Notes under the pieces: model-generated
The model's input: the letters and a program-made list of their open reading frames with translations, nothing else
What the model was told of the DNA's origin: nothing
The model's database searches: none
Shown here: positions 22,500-35,691 of the stretch, in pieces
Layout: each line of letters starts with the position of its first letter
How positions within the stretch are numbered: position 1 is the first letter of the stretch
Assembly (NCBI GenBank): GCA_037957365.1
Contig: JARHVA010004807.1
Coordinates: 62,001-126,000, forward strand
DNA: 64,000 nt
Origin: Torreya grandis
Taxonomy: Eukaryota > Streptophyta > Pinopsida > Cupressales > Taxaceae
Direction: 5' to 3'
Translations under genes and position numbers: made by a program

Positions 22500-24221
22500 A
22501 AGGTTTGCATTATGCATCTTGTAATCTTCTATTGAGTTGAGATGCTAAAATAATTAAAAATAAAAAAAAATCAATTAGAAATTCAAAACAATCAAAAGAG
22601 AAAGAGATAATTCATCTAATGGTGAAAACCATGTTTATGGTGCCTTGGACAAATACCATAATGAAAACTAGATTCCTATCATCAAGTGTAACTAATTTTT
22701 TGTCTACAAATTCATTTACACTTGGGGGAAACCTCCTTTGCATTACAAACCATTCCATACCATTCAAGTCATTTTGGCCATTTAATCCTCTTCATCCAAG
22801 CCTTTCCTATCATTGTTCATTAGTCTTCCCATCTTGACCTTGTTATATAAGTGGAAGGTATATTGAGACTTATTTTGGGAAACCTTTTGGCATATTAGTT
22901 GCATGAAACTTTAATGACTGGACACATTTGGTTGTCATGTGCACAGTCCTTGGAGACTCCTAGTCATTTCGCTCATTATCATCCATCATTATCCAACATT
23001 ATCATTTAGTCCTTCATTAATTATTATTCTCCATTATGTAGGGGGAACTACAGTGGCTTGTGGTCTATTTGGAATATATAGGTAGTGCTCATTTTTTGAG
23101 GTCAACTTGACCACACTTACTTCATGTTTTCATTATTTTTTTATTTAAAAAAAATTGCATCTCGTAATCTTCCATTGAGTTGAGATGCCAAAAAACCCTA
23201 GAACACTTGCAACATTCCAAGAATCCTAAACATTAGAAAAGGACTTAAAACCTCCATGAGAGATAAAAAGGCACAAAAATTCCAAAACATTTATCTTGTC
23301 CTCAACCTAGTCATTATCCTTTATTTATCATTGAGCCACTCATTTTAGCAACCATTGGGATGTGTCCTTCCAAAATATGCCTTACTAGGGCAGATTCATT
23401 ATTAGTTCCAATAATTTGAACCACCTTGAGATGTGCCCCTCCCTTGCATGTATCATTGCTTTGGGATACCATCTATTTATCATTTCATTGAGCCTTCACA
23501 AGTGGATTTTGACTTGATTATGGACAAGATGATTTCTATTGTTTTTTGTTTTCATGTTTGTGTTTGCTTGTTTACTTATTTGCTTGTTTGTTTGCTTTTA
23601 TTATTATTTCCTTGGCTCAATCCATTGTGTGATCAAGGTCATCATCATGGTGTTTATTATCTCATCCTTGTAATAGAGTTTATCTATTGACATACATCAA
23701 TATTATTCATCATAATTTTTATCATTAGTGTGTTGTTGTCATTTGTTTATCAGATCGGGAGTCAGTCTTTATGCACAGTATTACTAGGTCATCATGGTAT
23801 TTTGTATTGTAATGCATATCATTAATTTATACATTAAAACTCATGTGTTCAAGGTTTATATATGATATCATGATAAAAAATCAATATCTCCCATTTTAAT
23901 GCCATTCATTAATTAATCCAATCATTTCGATCATCTTTGACCACCTCATATCTTCACATTTTCCTTGATCCAAATCAACACATTTGAACATTAGGGCTAT
24001 ACATATGCTCATCAAGATGTGCATCTTTGCATGAAAATGTAGAAAAATATTCATACACATTGGTTTATCATTATTATTATTATTATATTCTTCCTTCTCC
24101 AGTTTTTCCCATGTTGGGAGAACTACATCAGCCTAAGGTCCCTATGGACTATGTAGGTGACACTAAGTACCAACCAGTTTATGAGGTCAGCACGACCACC
24201 CTTGTTTCATTGTTATTAACA
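22500..24221 (+). repeat. Repeated blocks in the 3' internal part of element A
   Basis: GCATCTTGTAATCTTCTATTG at 22515 recurs as GCATCTCGTAATCTTCCATTG at about 23157, both followed by AGTTGAGATGC. A second block, GGGGGAACTACAGTGGC (about 23040) through GAGGTCAACTTGACCAC, recurs at about 24116-24215 as GGGAGAACTACATCAGC through GAGGTCAGCACGACCAC. No coding function is recognised. Confidence 0.5.
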
Positions 24222-27200
24222 TGTTGACATGTTATTGACATTAATTTCAAAAGGGTACATCATGCAAAGGCATAATGGTCATTAATGTCAAATGTATGTT
24301 TGTTCAAGTGTTTGAACATGATAGTGGATATTAGTAGCATGTTGAGAGTGTGTTCTCAATTGGAAACATGATGTTGTTAAAGGTGTATCATGTCAATATT
24401 GATTATGTATGATATAAATATGCATATTGTGAAGATTTATGTCAAAGGTAACTAAGGACATATGGTAGCATAGTGATATAAAGAGGTATGTGTATAGTAT
24501 GGCATAGTCATGACATGTAGAGTTTCAGGATAAGCCATGTGATAAGATGAATTTGAAGGAAATAGAGAATTTGGAGTCAAATAATGTATAATGGTTACAT
24601 GAAAGTCAAGGTTGATCTCAAGGATGATGTCAAAGGTGTTCAGGTGCATGGAAAAGAGATGTCAAGTCATATGAAGCTTGGTCATATGGTTTTAGGTCTG
24701 TATGAGGCTGTGGAAGATTGTTGTCATTAGAAAGAGAATGGTACAATGATATGAGTGTGTTGTGATGTATTATGTCTTCTTGTTTTATGTTTTTTTGAGG
24801 TCATGCCATGGAAGGAATAGGTCAAGGTGTCAAGTGCATTGGAAGCTTGAGCCTAGTTATGACATGGTGAAGGTATGAGCTAGTGGCATGATGAAATGAG
24901 TAAACTTAGGCATGTGAAAAAATGTATGGAATTGTTTGATCATGTGATTAAGGTGTATAATCATCCATGAGAGTCTTAGGGTGAGCCTATAGGGGTAGGA
25001 CCTTTAGACCAAGTCTGCACCTAGACCACTCTTAGACCTTACTTGGCATAGTAAGGTATGAAGATAAGATTTCAAGGAAATCATGCATATGTGAGCATGG
25101 ATAGATGTATGATATGTTTTTTTAAGCATGTTCATAAAGTTTGAGTCCATGGTTTGAATGAAATTACAAGAAAAACTATTTTAGACCTTCTATAGTTCAT
25201 AGAATGAGGTCTCAAGACCCAAGAGACACTTTCAGATGTTTGTTGGCACATGTAACCCTCTACATGGGAACATGAGCTATTAAGGAAATATGGGGAAGGG
25301 TTATAGATAAGATCTTCAGGCATTGGTTTTGTATTTAAGGGGCATTTCTTTATGAATAATTGTTAACACTAAAGCTTGTGTTAAACCTCCCTAAAACACT
25401 AATAAGGACCCGTTGTGGAAGATCTTATTCAAAATAGATAAGAATGGTCTCAAATGACTATAAAAAATATTAGATCATGTAATAAACTCTCCTAGGTACC
25501 TCTATGCAGTGGTGGTTAGTTAGATGAGAGAGAAAACATACATATACATGCTTGTTTGTGAAGAATTTACTATAGCAATCAAAAGTTGCATTAGTCAAGA
25601 AAAGTAAATGGATGGAATAAGGATATATATATATAATAATAATACATGTAAATGAATTTATATGAATAGTTTCCACCCTTATAATGTGCTAAACCCGTAT
25701 TCCAAGCTAGCCAGTCATAGATAGACCTAATTGTGTAAACAGTGTGAAACACAGGTAGTAATGAGAAAATGAATTGGTATGTGTTTTCATGATATAATGA
25801 TGAAACCAAGTGCATGGATATGTTCAAGAATTTTAATAAATGTTCATTCTTGGAATAATCTTGTGGTGAAAAATTTACTCATTAAATGATTAGTTTGGTT
25901 TAGATAAGACTATGAAACATGAGGTCAAGAAATTGGTCTGCAAGACCAATATTTGTCATTATACCATATAAGTTTTTCATTTGATAATGTATTGAGGATA
26001 TATAAGAGCCATGTACATTAATTATGAGTCATTGAGTGTGTCTACATAGGTATTGGAGGTCTAAGTTACTATGATTGCATTTTTGAGAATATTGGTAGTT
26101 CTTAGTGAGTGAGTTGCAGAGGTGTTCTTGAAGCCTTATCTCATGAATGGAAGTTTTTGATGCATTTGGTAATGACCATAAGGTTATTTATACTATATAT
26201 ATGTACCTATTTTATAATATTTGAGTGTCTTAAGTGTGTTTAAGCTTCAATATTGAAAGACAGACTTTTTTGGTGTACATAGGCCTAGTAAGATTGAGTA
26301 CTATTGAGGGGTTTCATGAAGACGTTGGATTTAAAAAGTGTTATGGATCTTAGAAAATGTTGGATAAGGTCTATTTATATGTTGTGTGAAATATTTTATC
26401 CATGTATTAAGGTATAATGTTTTCCAATGGATCAAATTGTAATGTGTTACTAGACAAACCTAATGCAATTAGGTCTCCATGAGACTTAAAAGTGAAATGA
26501 GGCCTAATTGAATCATAACAGACCAAAAGGGACTCAAAGGTCATTTGAATTTTTTTTTATGATATTTAATAATACCTATTATATGTCTAACCTAAGAGGT
26601 TAAGTGTGGGTGTCTGACTAAGTGGTATATGAATAAGGAATGGTATATATACAAGGCAATTCTAGGACTATTTGAAAAAGCTTAGAGGAAGCAAATGGAT
26701 TGATAAATCAATGATTTTGAGGAGGTTTGGTAACATGTTTAAACCCTAAAGAGAGAGAAAAAAATTATTTCATGATGCTCATATATGTGTTTTTCAGTTG
26801 AATATCAAGGTCATATGACCTATTCAGTCTTGATGAGGGCTTGTTGAGTGAAGAAGCCTAGAGGTAGTTTTGAGAGAGATCAAGTGGAGTAGAGATGGAG
26901 TGATCATTGTCTATTGAGATGCCATTAGAGTTACATTAGAGATGTGTTCCAAATGTATGATAGTGGATAGGTTTTAGATAAAGTTGATAGAGTGTTGAGT
27001 GGAAAGAAGTGTGACTGGCTAAGTTGGTCCTTGTTCAAAGAGGGGACTGAAGCTTCTTTGTAGGTTGGGGATTGCAGAATTGATCTCAATTGAGTTGGTG
27101 CTTGTTCAAGGGGGATTTGGATCTGCCTTGCATGTTTGTTCTTGCATAAGTTTCCTCTAACTAATTTAGTGCTTAGTCATAGGGGGTTATAGCTTCCTAA

Positions 27201-27510
27201 CAATTGGGTGCTTGCTAAAGTCAAGTGGGTGCTTAATAAATTTAAAGCTGGTGTTCCATGTTGGGTTGGTGCGCAAATAAATTTGATACATTGTATTATA
27301 AGATAGTTTATCCAAGATTTATTTCAATGTTTTTAATTCATCATGAGGGTTTACCACATATGTAATGTGTTATCTTGTTTCATGCTCATGTGATTAGTTG
27401 TTAATACATTGCTAAATCATTGTGTTGATTTTATAGTTCATATGAGTGGATGTAATTGATTGAAAGTTTTTGAACAATAATTCACCCCCCATTTAGTAAT
27501 TGTGCTTCCA
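24222..27510 (+). repeat. 5' LTR of element B
   Basis: It aligns colinearly with 30844-31610 and then 43696-46200. It begins TGTTGACATG and ends CACCCCCCATTTAG...TTCCA, the C-rich terminus typical of copia LTRs. A TATA tract (TATATATA, 26644-26651) is conserved at 45342-45349, implying a U3 of about 2.4 kb. Confidence 0.8.
27000..27290 (+). repeat. Short repeats with TTGGTGCTTG core in the B LTR downstream of the TATA box
   Basis: Units such as GTTGGTGCTTGTTCAAG, GGGTGCTTGCTAAAG, GGGTGCTTAATAAAT and GGTTGGTGCGCAAATAAATTT recur at intervals of roughly 25-60 bp. The second LTR carries the same series at about 45715-45970. Confidence 0.55.
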
Positions 27511-27512
27511 AA

Positions 27513-27530
27513 AATTGGTATCAAATATTG
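27513..27530 (+). other. Primer binding site of element B (tRNA-iMet type)
   Basis: ATTGGTATCAAATATTG follows the LTR end by a few bases. The TGGTATCA core is complementary to the 3' end of plant initiator tRNA-Met. Positions after the core differ from the canonical GAGC. Confidence 0.6.
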
Positions 27531-27580
27531 TTCCTTTTAATCAGGCCTAACAACTTGAAAGAGATTCTTGAAGCATAAGC

Positions 27581-29740
27581 ATGTCTAGTCAACAAGCACA
27601 AGGAGGTTTCTCAACCAATAAGGCTTCACTCTTTAGTGGGACTGAATATACATTTTAGAGCATCAAAATGAAGACATATCTCATTTATTTAGGCTATGAC
27701 ATATAAAAATCTATTTTTTATGTATTCATTCCACCTTCTACACCACCAACTAATGTAATAGGCAAGAAGGCAAGTGAGAACAAATCTAAGGCAATGAATG
27801 CCATATTGTGTGGTATTTCAAAAGCATAATTTAGTACGGTCATGCATTATGATACAACCAAAGGGATTTGAGAAAATTTATAGGAAATATATGAAGGAGA
27901 CACAAAAGTTAAGTTGGAAAAATTAGTGACTCACTGCTGGCAGTTTGAAAGTCTAAGAATGAAGGAGGATGAAAACATTGCATCTTATCTATTGAGAGTA
28001 AATGAAGTGATAAATGTCATCAGAGGTCTAGGAAAGAAGTTAGAAGAATAAAAATTAGTATAAAAGGTACTAAAATCCCTGACTTCTAAGTTTGATTCAA
28101 AAGTGTTTGCAGTAGAAGAGATCAAAGATCTTAACACACTACAAATGGATGAGCTTCATGACATCTTGATTGCCTATGAAATCAGAATAAGTGATGAAAG
28201 ACTTTCCAAGAAGGAAGTTGCATTTAAAGTTGATAATATGTAATAAGGTAATAAGGGCAAGGATGATGACACAAACATTGATGATGATAAGATAGAATCC
28301 ATGTTTGTTAGAAAACTACAGAAAGGTTCAGGCAAGTATAAGGGAAAATTACCATTCAAATGATTTTACTAGATTGGTCACTTTGCATCTAAGTGTCTTA
28401 ACAAAGATAAGAATGAACATGATGGAGAACATGATCAACATCATGGTGATGATAAGAAGGTATATAATCCTGACAAAAGCAAGAAAGGTTTCAAGAAGTA
28501 TGAAGACAAGAGAGGGTCATTCAAGAACAAGAGAAGTTTCTATATCAAAAAAGATAGTAGCTCATCTGATGTAAGTGACACTAATACATCTAATAGTGAT
28601 GATGATTATAATAATCATTATAAAAATGAAACCTTATTCATGGCTATATAAATAGATAATAAGGGTTGCTCAAAATGGAAAGACCTTATAAATGATGAAG
28701 AATCAAATGAAGATGAGGCTGGAATGAATCTTGAGGTAGAATTGGTGAGTGCTCTAGAAGAGTTGAAGTTTTAAATAAGGAAGAATAAAAAATTAAGATC
28801 ATTGGTTAAGAGTTATGAGGATCGAATCAATCTCTTTGAAGAGAGACTAAGTAGAAACACTAATAAACATGAGGAGATCATCAAATAGCTATAAACTTAG
28901 ATTAAACTTATCACTACAAGTCTTAAGACCAAGGAGGAAGAATGCATCAAGTTTGGAAGAGAAATGGAGTCCTTAAAGGTAGAATTGGATCAAACAACAA
29001 TCAAGTTTAAGACACATCAAAGATTTAAAAAGAGTACTAAATTTCTTGGGTATATTTTGAGTATTCAAAGGTCTCCATATGAAAAATCAGGTTTTAAGTT
29101 CAAGGAAGACCAAAAAGAGAACAAGGAGAGTTAGACCTCAAAGACCTATGCATAAAATCTCAAAACTAAGACTCAAAGTGATCATCAACAAATCAAGAGT
29201 ACCAACATGAAATTCAACATGAAGAGACCAATTAGGTAGCCCAATTTGATGAGGTATTCTAATTATTTCAATGGTTATTATTTTTCTTATCATAAACTTG
29301 GTCAAAGAGTGAGTAATTGTATAACGGTCTCAAGGTATAAGTTATCATGGGACCATGGGAAAAGGAGTAATCAGTCAAGAGGTAATTATAATAATGCTGT
29401 TTGCTATAGTTGTCATAATATGGGACACATTGCAAGATTCTATCCTAATAGAGATAGAAGACCCTCAAGACTTAATGAGGTATATGGATCTCCTAGAGTG
29501 CATGAGAAGAGTCGAACATTGGTATGGAAGCCAAAAAAATTTAAGACTAATCATATTGAGCCCAATGGTCAAAATGGATTATTTACTAATATAGATAAAG
29601 GATTAGAAGTGAAGAATTGTCAAGAACATTTTTTATCTGCATGTGTTGACAAGGTAGTCAAAGAAAAGAAGAAGGATGACAAGATGGATGAGTTGAATGC
29701 TTCAGTCAAGCCTAAGTGGATTTTAAGGAGGGAATATTAG
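27581..29740 (+). pseudogene. Gag-like protein of element B (UBN2-type), broken by in-frame stops
   Basis: From MSSQQAQGGF at 27581 one frame can be followed for 720 codons with about 19 in-frame stops and no frameshift evident. In order it shows: a UBN2/copia-Gag capsid-like region (about residues 15-215, with KMKTYLIYLGYD, YEGDTKVKLEKL, MDELHDILIAYE); a degraded first zinc knuckle ending GHFASKC (about 258-270); a K/D/S-rich linker; a coiled-coil-like stretch (about 380-500); a second damaged knuckle pair ending CYSCHNMGHIARFY (608-621); and a tail with LVWKPKK. Most stops sit where Gln or Trp codons are expected. There is no protease or polymerase downstream. The next 1.1 kb to the polypurine tract looks non-coding. 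Confidence 0.8.
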
Positions 29741-30831
29741 TTTCATGATTGCAAGATAGCTGAGGAAAGTGGTTTGGATATTTGGGAATCTCTTGAGTTC
29801 ATAGAGTTTTGAGAGCCCTATGTAAAGGGGTGACTCCATTAGGTTTCATGGAGACACTCTTTTGTCAGTAGAAGCATGAGGTTGTAGTCAAAGAAAGATT
29901 CATTTTGAGAGGATTTTAGGTTTTCTATGTTGCAAGGTATGAGTTGTTTTCTTTATAGCTTGTATGTATATGATAAGGTGAAAGGAATTTTGGTTAGTAT
30001 GAACATTGATTCTAGAGATCAGTTCATGAGGAGTCATGATATGGAATACAAGTCTAAGCACAAGATTGTGTCTAGAGACATATGGAATATACAATGGTCT
30101 GTAAGAACAATATGGCCATAGAGACAAGTCAGATGTTATTCACAAATCTAGAAGTGTGATGAAATCCTATGTAGCTGATTGGTATATGAGAGATGCTTGA
30201 AGGATGTTGAGAATGGTCTGTGAGTCCTAATGACTCATATGATGAGCACAAGATAGGAGGACAAAGGGGGAGCTAATCAAATAATTTATTAGCTTCAAGA
30301 GTAGATAAGTAAATGGTCTATGTCAAAGAAGGTATACAAAAAATATGAAGATAAGTTGAAGAAAGTGGATAAGACTGAGAGCATGATGGATGTTTGTGAC
30401 GTTGGCATAGGGAAATGAAGATGTATATTATCCATCTTTGTAGCATCAAGGTGTGTAAAGGAAAGTGAGTGATCTTGTATATTTGATTCTATTTTGAAGA
30501 TCTATGTTAGATAAGAACATATGTGATGGCCTAGTGAGTGATCAAGAGTTTGATCTTTATCAGTCATATCAAGGACAAGGTGAGTATTTCTATGTATTTG
30601 AATTAATTTGAAGAAGGTAAACATGGAGTTAGGTGGAACATATTTGTATAATGCTTGATAGACTCTATGATCCTATTACCAAAAGGGAAAGAGAACTCAA
30701 AAAGGAAAAGTTATAGGTGTCTCTTTGTCATTAATGTCAAAAGTAGGAGAATAAGCAAATGAGAAAAGTACCATTTTGAAGTGATTTTAAATTATAGTAT
30801 GTTTTTCATCAATTTTTTTGCCATCAATGAT
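29741..30831 (+). other. Non-coding 3' internal region of element B
   Basis: Between the Gag stop and the polypurine tract there are only short frames. No protease, integrase or reverse transcriptase motif was seen in any frame. It is likely a long 3' untranslated region of a gag-only element. Confidence 0.5.
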
Positions 30832-30843
30832 AAAGGGGGAGTT
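30832..30843 (+). other. Polypurine tract of element B
   Basis: AAAGGGGGAGTT abuts the TGTTGGCATG start of the 3' LTR, as expected for the plus-strand priming site. Confidence 0.7.
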
Positions 30844-31610
30844 TGTTGGCATGTTTTTGTCATTGGTTTCAAGAGTTTCCGTCATGCAAAGGCATAATGG
30901 TCATTGATGTCAAAGGTATGTTTTGTCAAGTGTTTAAGCATGATAGTGGATAAGAGTAGCCTGTTGAGAGTGTGTTCTTAGTTGGCAGCATGATGTTGTC
31001 AAAGGTGTATCATGTCAATATTTACTATGTATGATATAAAGAAGCATCTTGTGAAGATTGATGTTAAATTCAATTAAGGATAGATTGCAACATAGTGATA
31101 TGAAGAGGTATGTGCATAATATGGCATAGTCATGACATGAAAGTTTTAGGATGAGCCATGTGACTAGATGAATTTGAAATAAACTAATGTATTATAGTTT
31201 CATGAAAGTCAAGGTTGATCTCAAGGATGATGTCAAAGGTGTTCAGGTATATGGAAAAGAGATGTCAAGTCATATGAAGCTTGGTCATATGGTTTTAGGT
31301 TTGTATGAGGTTATGGAAGATTGTTGTCATCAGAAAGAGAATGGTGTAGTGATTTAAGTGTGTTTTGATGTATTATATATTCTTATTTGATATTTTGTTG
31401 AGGTCATGACATGGAAGGAACAGGTTAAGGTGTCAAGTGCATTGGAAGCTTGAGCCTAGTCATGGCATGGTGAAGGTATGAGCTAGTGGCATGATGAGTT
31501 AAATAAACTCAAGCATGTGAGAGACTATATGAAATTTTTTGAGCATGTAATTATGGTGTATAATCATCCATGAGAGTCTCAAGGTGAGCTTATATGGGTA
31601 TGACCTTCAA
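30844..31610 (+). repeat. 3' LTR of element B, first segment
   Basis: Matches the first 0.76 kb of the 5' LTR (from 24222), for example CATGCAAAGGCATAATGGTC and GATGATGTCAAAGGTGTTCA. It breaks off at the TTCAA target site of element C (31606-31610). Confidence 0.85.
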
Positions 31611-34528
31611 TGTAACAACCTTGATGGGTTAGACAAAGAAATAGATGATTTTTTAGAAAATAAACACCTATATAAAAGTAGGTTACATCCCGAGAGTCTA
31701 AAAAAGATCACATATATACTCAAGTGATAAAATTAAGTACATATCACATCTTATATCATAGATCTCTAATGTCATGACAATGATTCATAAAATGAATATA
31801 GAAAGTAATACAACAACCCAACCATGACTGATACAACTCTACAATCACCACCATCAATATAAAATAATAAGTAATTATAATTATTAATGAAAATATTCAA
31901 AAATACTATTTAATCTAGTACTATGTAAATAATTTACATACCTGGCTCCTTGAAGCATGATTTCCTTAGACTCTCCAGTATCTGTGGTAATCTCAAGTGT
32001 CATCTCGATAAGTAGTGCTATTGTGGGGAGGGAGAACATCATCCAAACACTTTTCCATACCAACCACATAATAATGATCCCCTACACTAATCCCATCAGG
32101 GAATGGCCCTCCCTTCATGGATAAGTAGATAATGATGGTGCGGGAATCCATAGAGACTAGAAAGTACCCATGTGCTGTATAATTCTATACTAAACATGCA
32201 GTATATCATAAAAATCCATTCCATTACAAGATATCACAAAAACATGTGAATCATACTTATGAAATGATAATATCTCACTAAACATACTTTAGCCCAAAGT
32301 TTTACAAATAGTAATATAAAATTGATCTATAGATCTATCAATTTCATGCACACCACTTGATTAGACTGCCTTCATCTAATACTGCAATACCAAAAAGCCA
32401 GTGAAGTCAATCTCATTCTTACTCCATATTAACAACACAAATTGGTCAAATAAAATTCAACCACAAGATTCATCAACTCATATCCTACTAATAAATGTAT
32501 CACACAACATGTTATACATAGGAGTAACAACAACATACATTTAGTCCATCAAACATATGCATGAATATTTTATTATCTTACATCTTATACTAGAAATAAT
32601 GATTAAAAATATACCACCTGAGTAAGCATACAATTTAATTATATAATTTAAACAATATAATTGGTTTTCAGTTATCTACACCCTATAACAACTCATACTA
32701 CCACACTCCAGTGTTCTAAAACTTAACTACCGGTTTTTTCATAATCAATCATATGAAGTAGTCTAAAATACATGAAACACAAGCGTTACACAAGTAACTA
32801 TATATATAATAAGGTAAGTTATCATTTCCATGGAACACAATAACATTCCAACATAACACTTGCTAAATTCTTAGATTTTGCATGCATGCATACACAAGTC
32901 TATCAACTATAAAAACACACGCTATCTATATCAATAACTAGTATGTATACAGTATATAGACAAATGTAGATATGAGTTAGGTATAATAACTATAGTAAGT
33001 ACCATCCAAATACAACATACTTTTATATTGTATTACCTTATGATATCCCATACTATCATAGGTTTCGAATTACATAACAACACATAAACCAAACTTATAA
33101 ATTTCAAGACTCAACTGGTCCATGTAGATAATAACAAGCAAATAATAAAGTATTATACCACTTGGGTATATTCTGCATACAAACGTACCAATGTATCTCA
33201 ACATAAAAACATGCATCATGATACACTATTATGCACTAAGTATAACTATACATTTAACTTACTCATAGTATGTAATTCACACACGTGTTCTAGACTGAAT
33301 ACATATAACTAACAGTCATTCACATTACTAATTATGAGTCATCTAAATTCATAAATATCATTATGATTTTACAACCTATTGACTCATTGCTTCTAAGTGC
33401 TTCTTCCAAAGGTTATGGTTCCTGAATCTTAAGAAAATTAATGACTTATTCAAAATATCTAATGAAATACAGGGATAACCTATATATATTAGCACTTGCA
33501 CATCTTAATGTGCACCACATGTAGGTGTTCTAATGCCATGCAATTTCTAAACCATGGTTTAGTGTTTTAAACATAACTAATAAGCATAGAAAATAACTAA
33601 TGAAGTAGTTATAAATATATGGAACACACTTTTCACACAATAATTATAAAAACTAGATTTTCATTTTCCTGAAACACAAAAAATCTAGTTTCACTACCAG
33701 TTTAACAATTGGTTTATATTTGAAGGTTTATAAGCAATTGTACGCTAAAATATATTATTGAATTCCTTCACTTTTCAGTTAATATTTTCTCAATAATATT
33801 AACTAAAAAAGACTACCCAATTTTCTTATTATCTTAATAAGTAACTCAACATCAAATTTTGCATGACAGTTTTCAAGCTTTAAGGAGTCTAAAAGTTTCA
33901 CAAGTTTCAAATCCATAATATGAGGTAGTTATGTTTTACCCGTTCGAATCCATTTACACATTTTTATGGTTATTTGAATAGTAATGGTTAAGAATCTGGT
34001 TTGTTTTACCACTCTCCACAATAGTTACTAATTCCAAGTTTTATGCCCACAGACAATATAACTCTATTATTGTGACCTTCTACTCACACACTTTTAATGT
34101 ACACTCAGAACATAATATAGTAATTCCCCAATGTAGTTTACAGATGATTTTAGTACTTTAAATCTCTAATATATGAAGTGGTATTTACCTCTATATAATT
34201 TTCAAAGTGTAATAATAACAAATTTACAGAATAATAATTGTATACTTTTCAATAGTTATTGCATCTGTAAATTAAGAAAACATATTGCCTATATATATGT
34301 GCCACATATATAATTTATCTTTATGATAACTAGTACCAATATAACTAATAATTATTATAAGAACATTATATATCAATAATATAATTATTTCAGTGAAGGA
34401 ATAAACAAGTATTTTAGTTTACAAACTAGATCATGAATAACCAAATTAAACCTTAGATGTTTTATTCTTAATCAAGCATGTAAGGGCATAATTACTAATT
34501 CTTGTATATGGTGAATACATAAAATAAA

Positions 34529-34533
<5 letters not shown>

Positions 34534-34559
<26 letters not shown>

Positions 34560-34617
34560 TTAAACTATTGGTTGTAATATATATACTCAAAATGACACAC
34601 ACACATACACACACACG
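34534..34617. repeat. (TA)n and (AC)n microsatellites
   Basis: A run of about 26 bp of TA dinucleotides at 34534-34559 is followed about 30 bp on by an interrupted AC run (34593-34616). The right LTR of C has only a short TA run at the corresponding place (about 41606-41617). Confidence 0.8.
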
Positions 34618-35409
34618 TTGATAAAATATAAATCATTTCCCCACCTAGACAATTGTATAGCTCGTTGTACTTCCTCTGTATACATACAAGTTTCTTTAAT
34701 AAATGGTTAGTTGCATTTTTAAATAGGTTATTGTATACATACCAATTACTATACCAATTACTACACATCTTATCATTATAATGTTTGGCAATAAATTCCA
34801 ACATAAGTCTACTCTAATAGTACTCCCTTATACATATATGAATATATTGATAGAAAATGTATTGATAATAGTTTTTTATTAAAATTAAAATAGGCTGGAG
34901 CAGATTGACACCTTGTGCAAAAGGCCTGGCCAAACTATGATGCCATTCTGGAAAAATACCAATTTAAAAACCATAACTATGATGCCTTAATGGTCAATCA
35001 AAGAGTTAAGCGATAATAAAATATATAAGGAATAAGTTAATTCAATGGCTCATCACTCAATGGATGTGAGTCGCTATAAATACTCCCCAAATTATTGTGG
35101 CTCATGAATAAAATAAAAATTATTTAAAGCCCGGCTTCATTCATATCATCATAGCCAAATTGGGCACTATAAAAATTGGATTCAATGCCTTTATATAAAA
35201 AATTGATCATTTAAGTTATTTGTGAATATTACATCTGTTAACTATGTATACAACTAAGGATTAGGGTCTCAGTAGAATAGCCAATTTCTTAGAATATATG
35301 TTCAACTAATCATAATTCTAAGAGTATGCCAGATTTATGTAATTAGTGATATTAATAAATATTTTTTTTAAAAATGTTATCAATATATCATATAACATAT
35401 AACACACAC

Positions 35410-35691
35410 ACACATATATGCAGTTGGATTTATTATATACTCATAGAGTTGCTAGATATAATATCACAAAGTAATATAAATTTAGAGAATAATAGCGATG
35501 GATAAATGATAACATACTTTTGAAAATATCTATGATATCACAGAAATAACTTGAGAAAATTTGATGAAGTGATAACATTGATAATACTGATAGTCCATAT
35601 GCAGTTGGATTTATTATATACTCATAGAGTTACTAAATATAATATCACTAAGTAATATAAATTTAGAGAATAATAGCGATGGATAAATTTA
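35410..35691 (+). repeat. Direct partial copies of the C-LTR hairpin unit
   Basis: ATATGCAGTTGGATTTATTA starts copies at about 35416 and 35597, and again in the hairpin arm at about 35710. Each continues with CTCATAGAGTT and AAATTTAGAGAATAATAGCG. The second copy is cut short after about 100 bp. Confidence 0.8.

Noticed and set aside
28305..28574. 89-codon frame within the B Gag region
   Set aside because: Out of phase with the Gag frame, whose residues match the family across the same bases.
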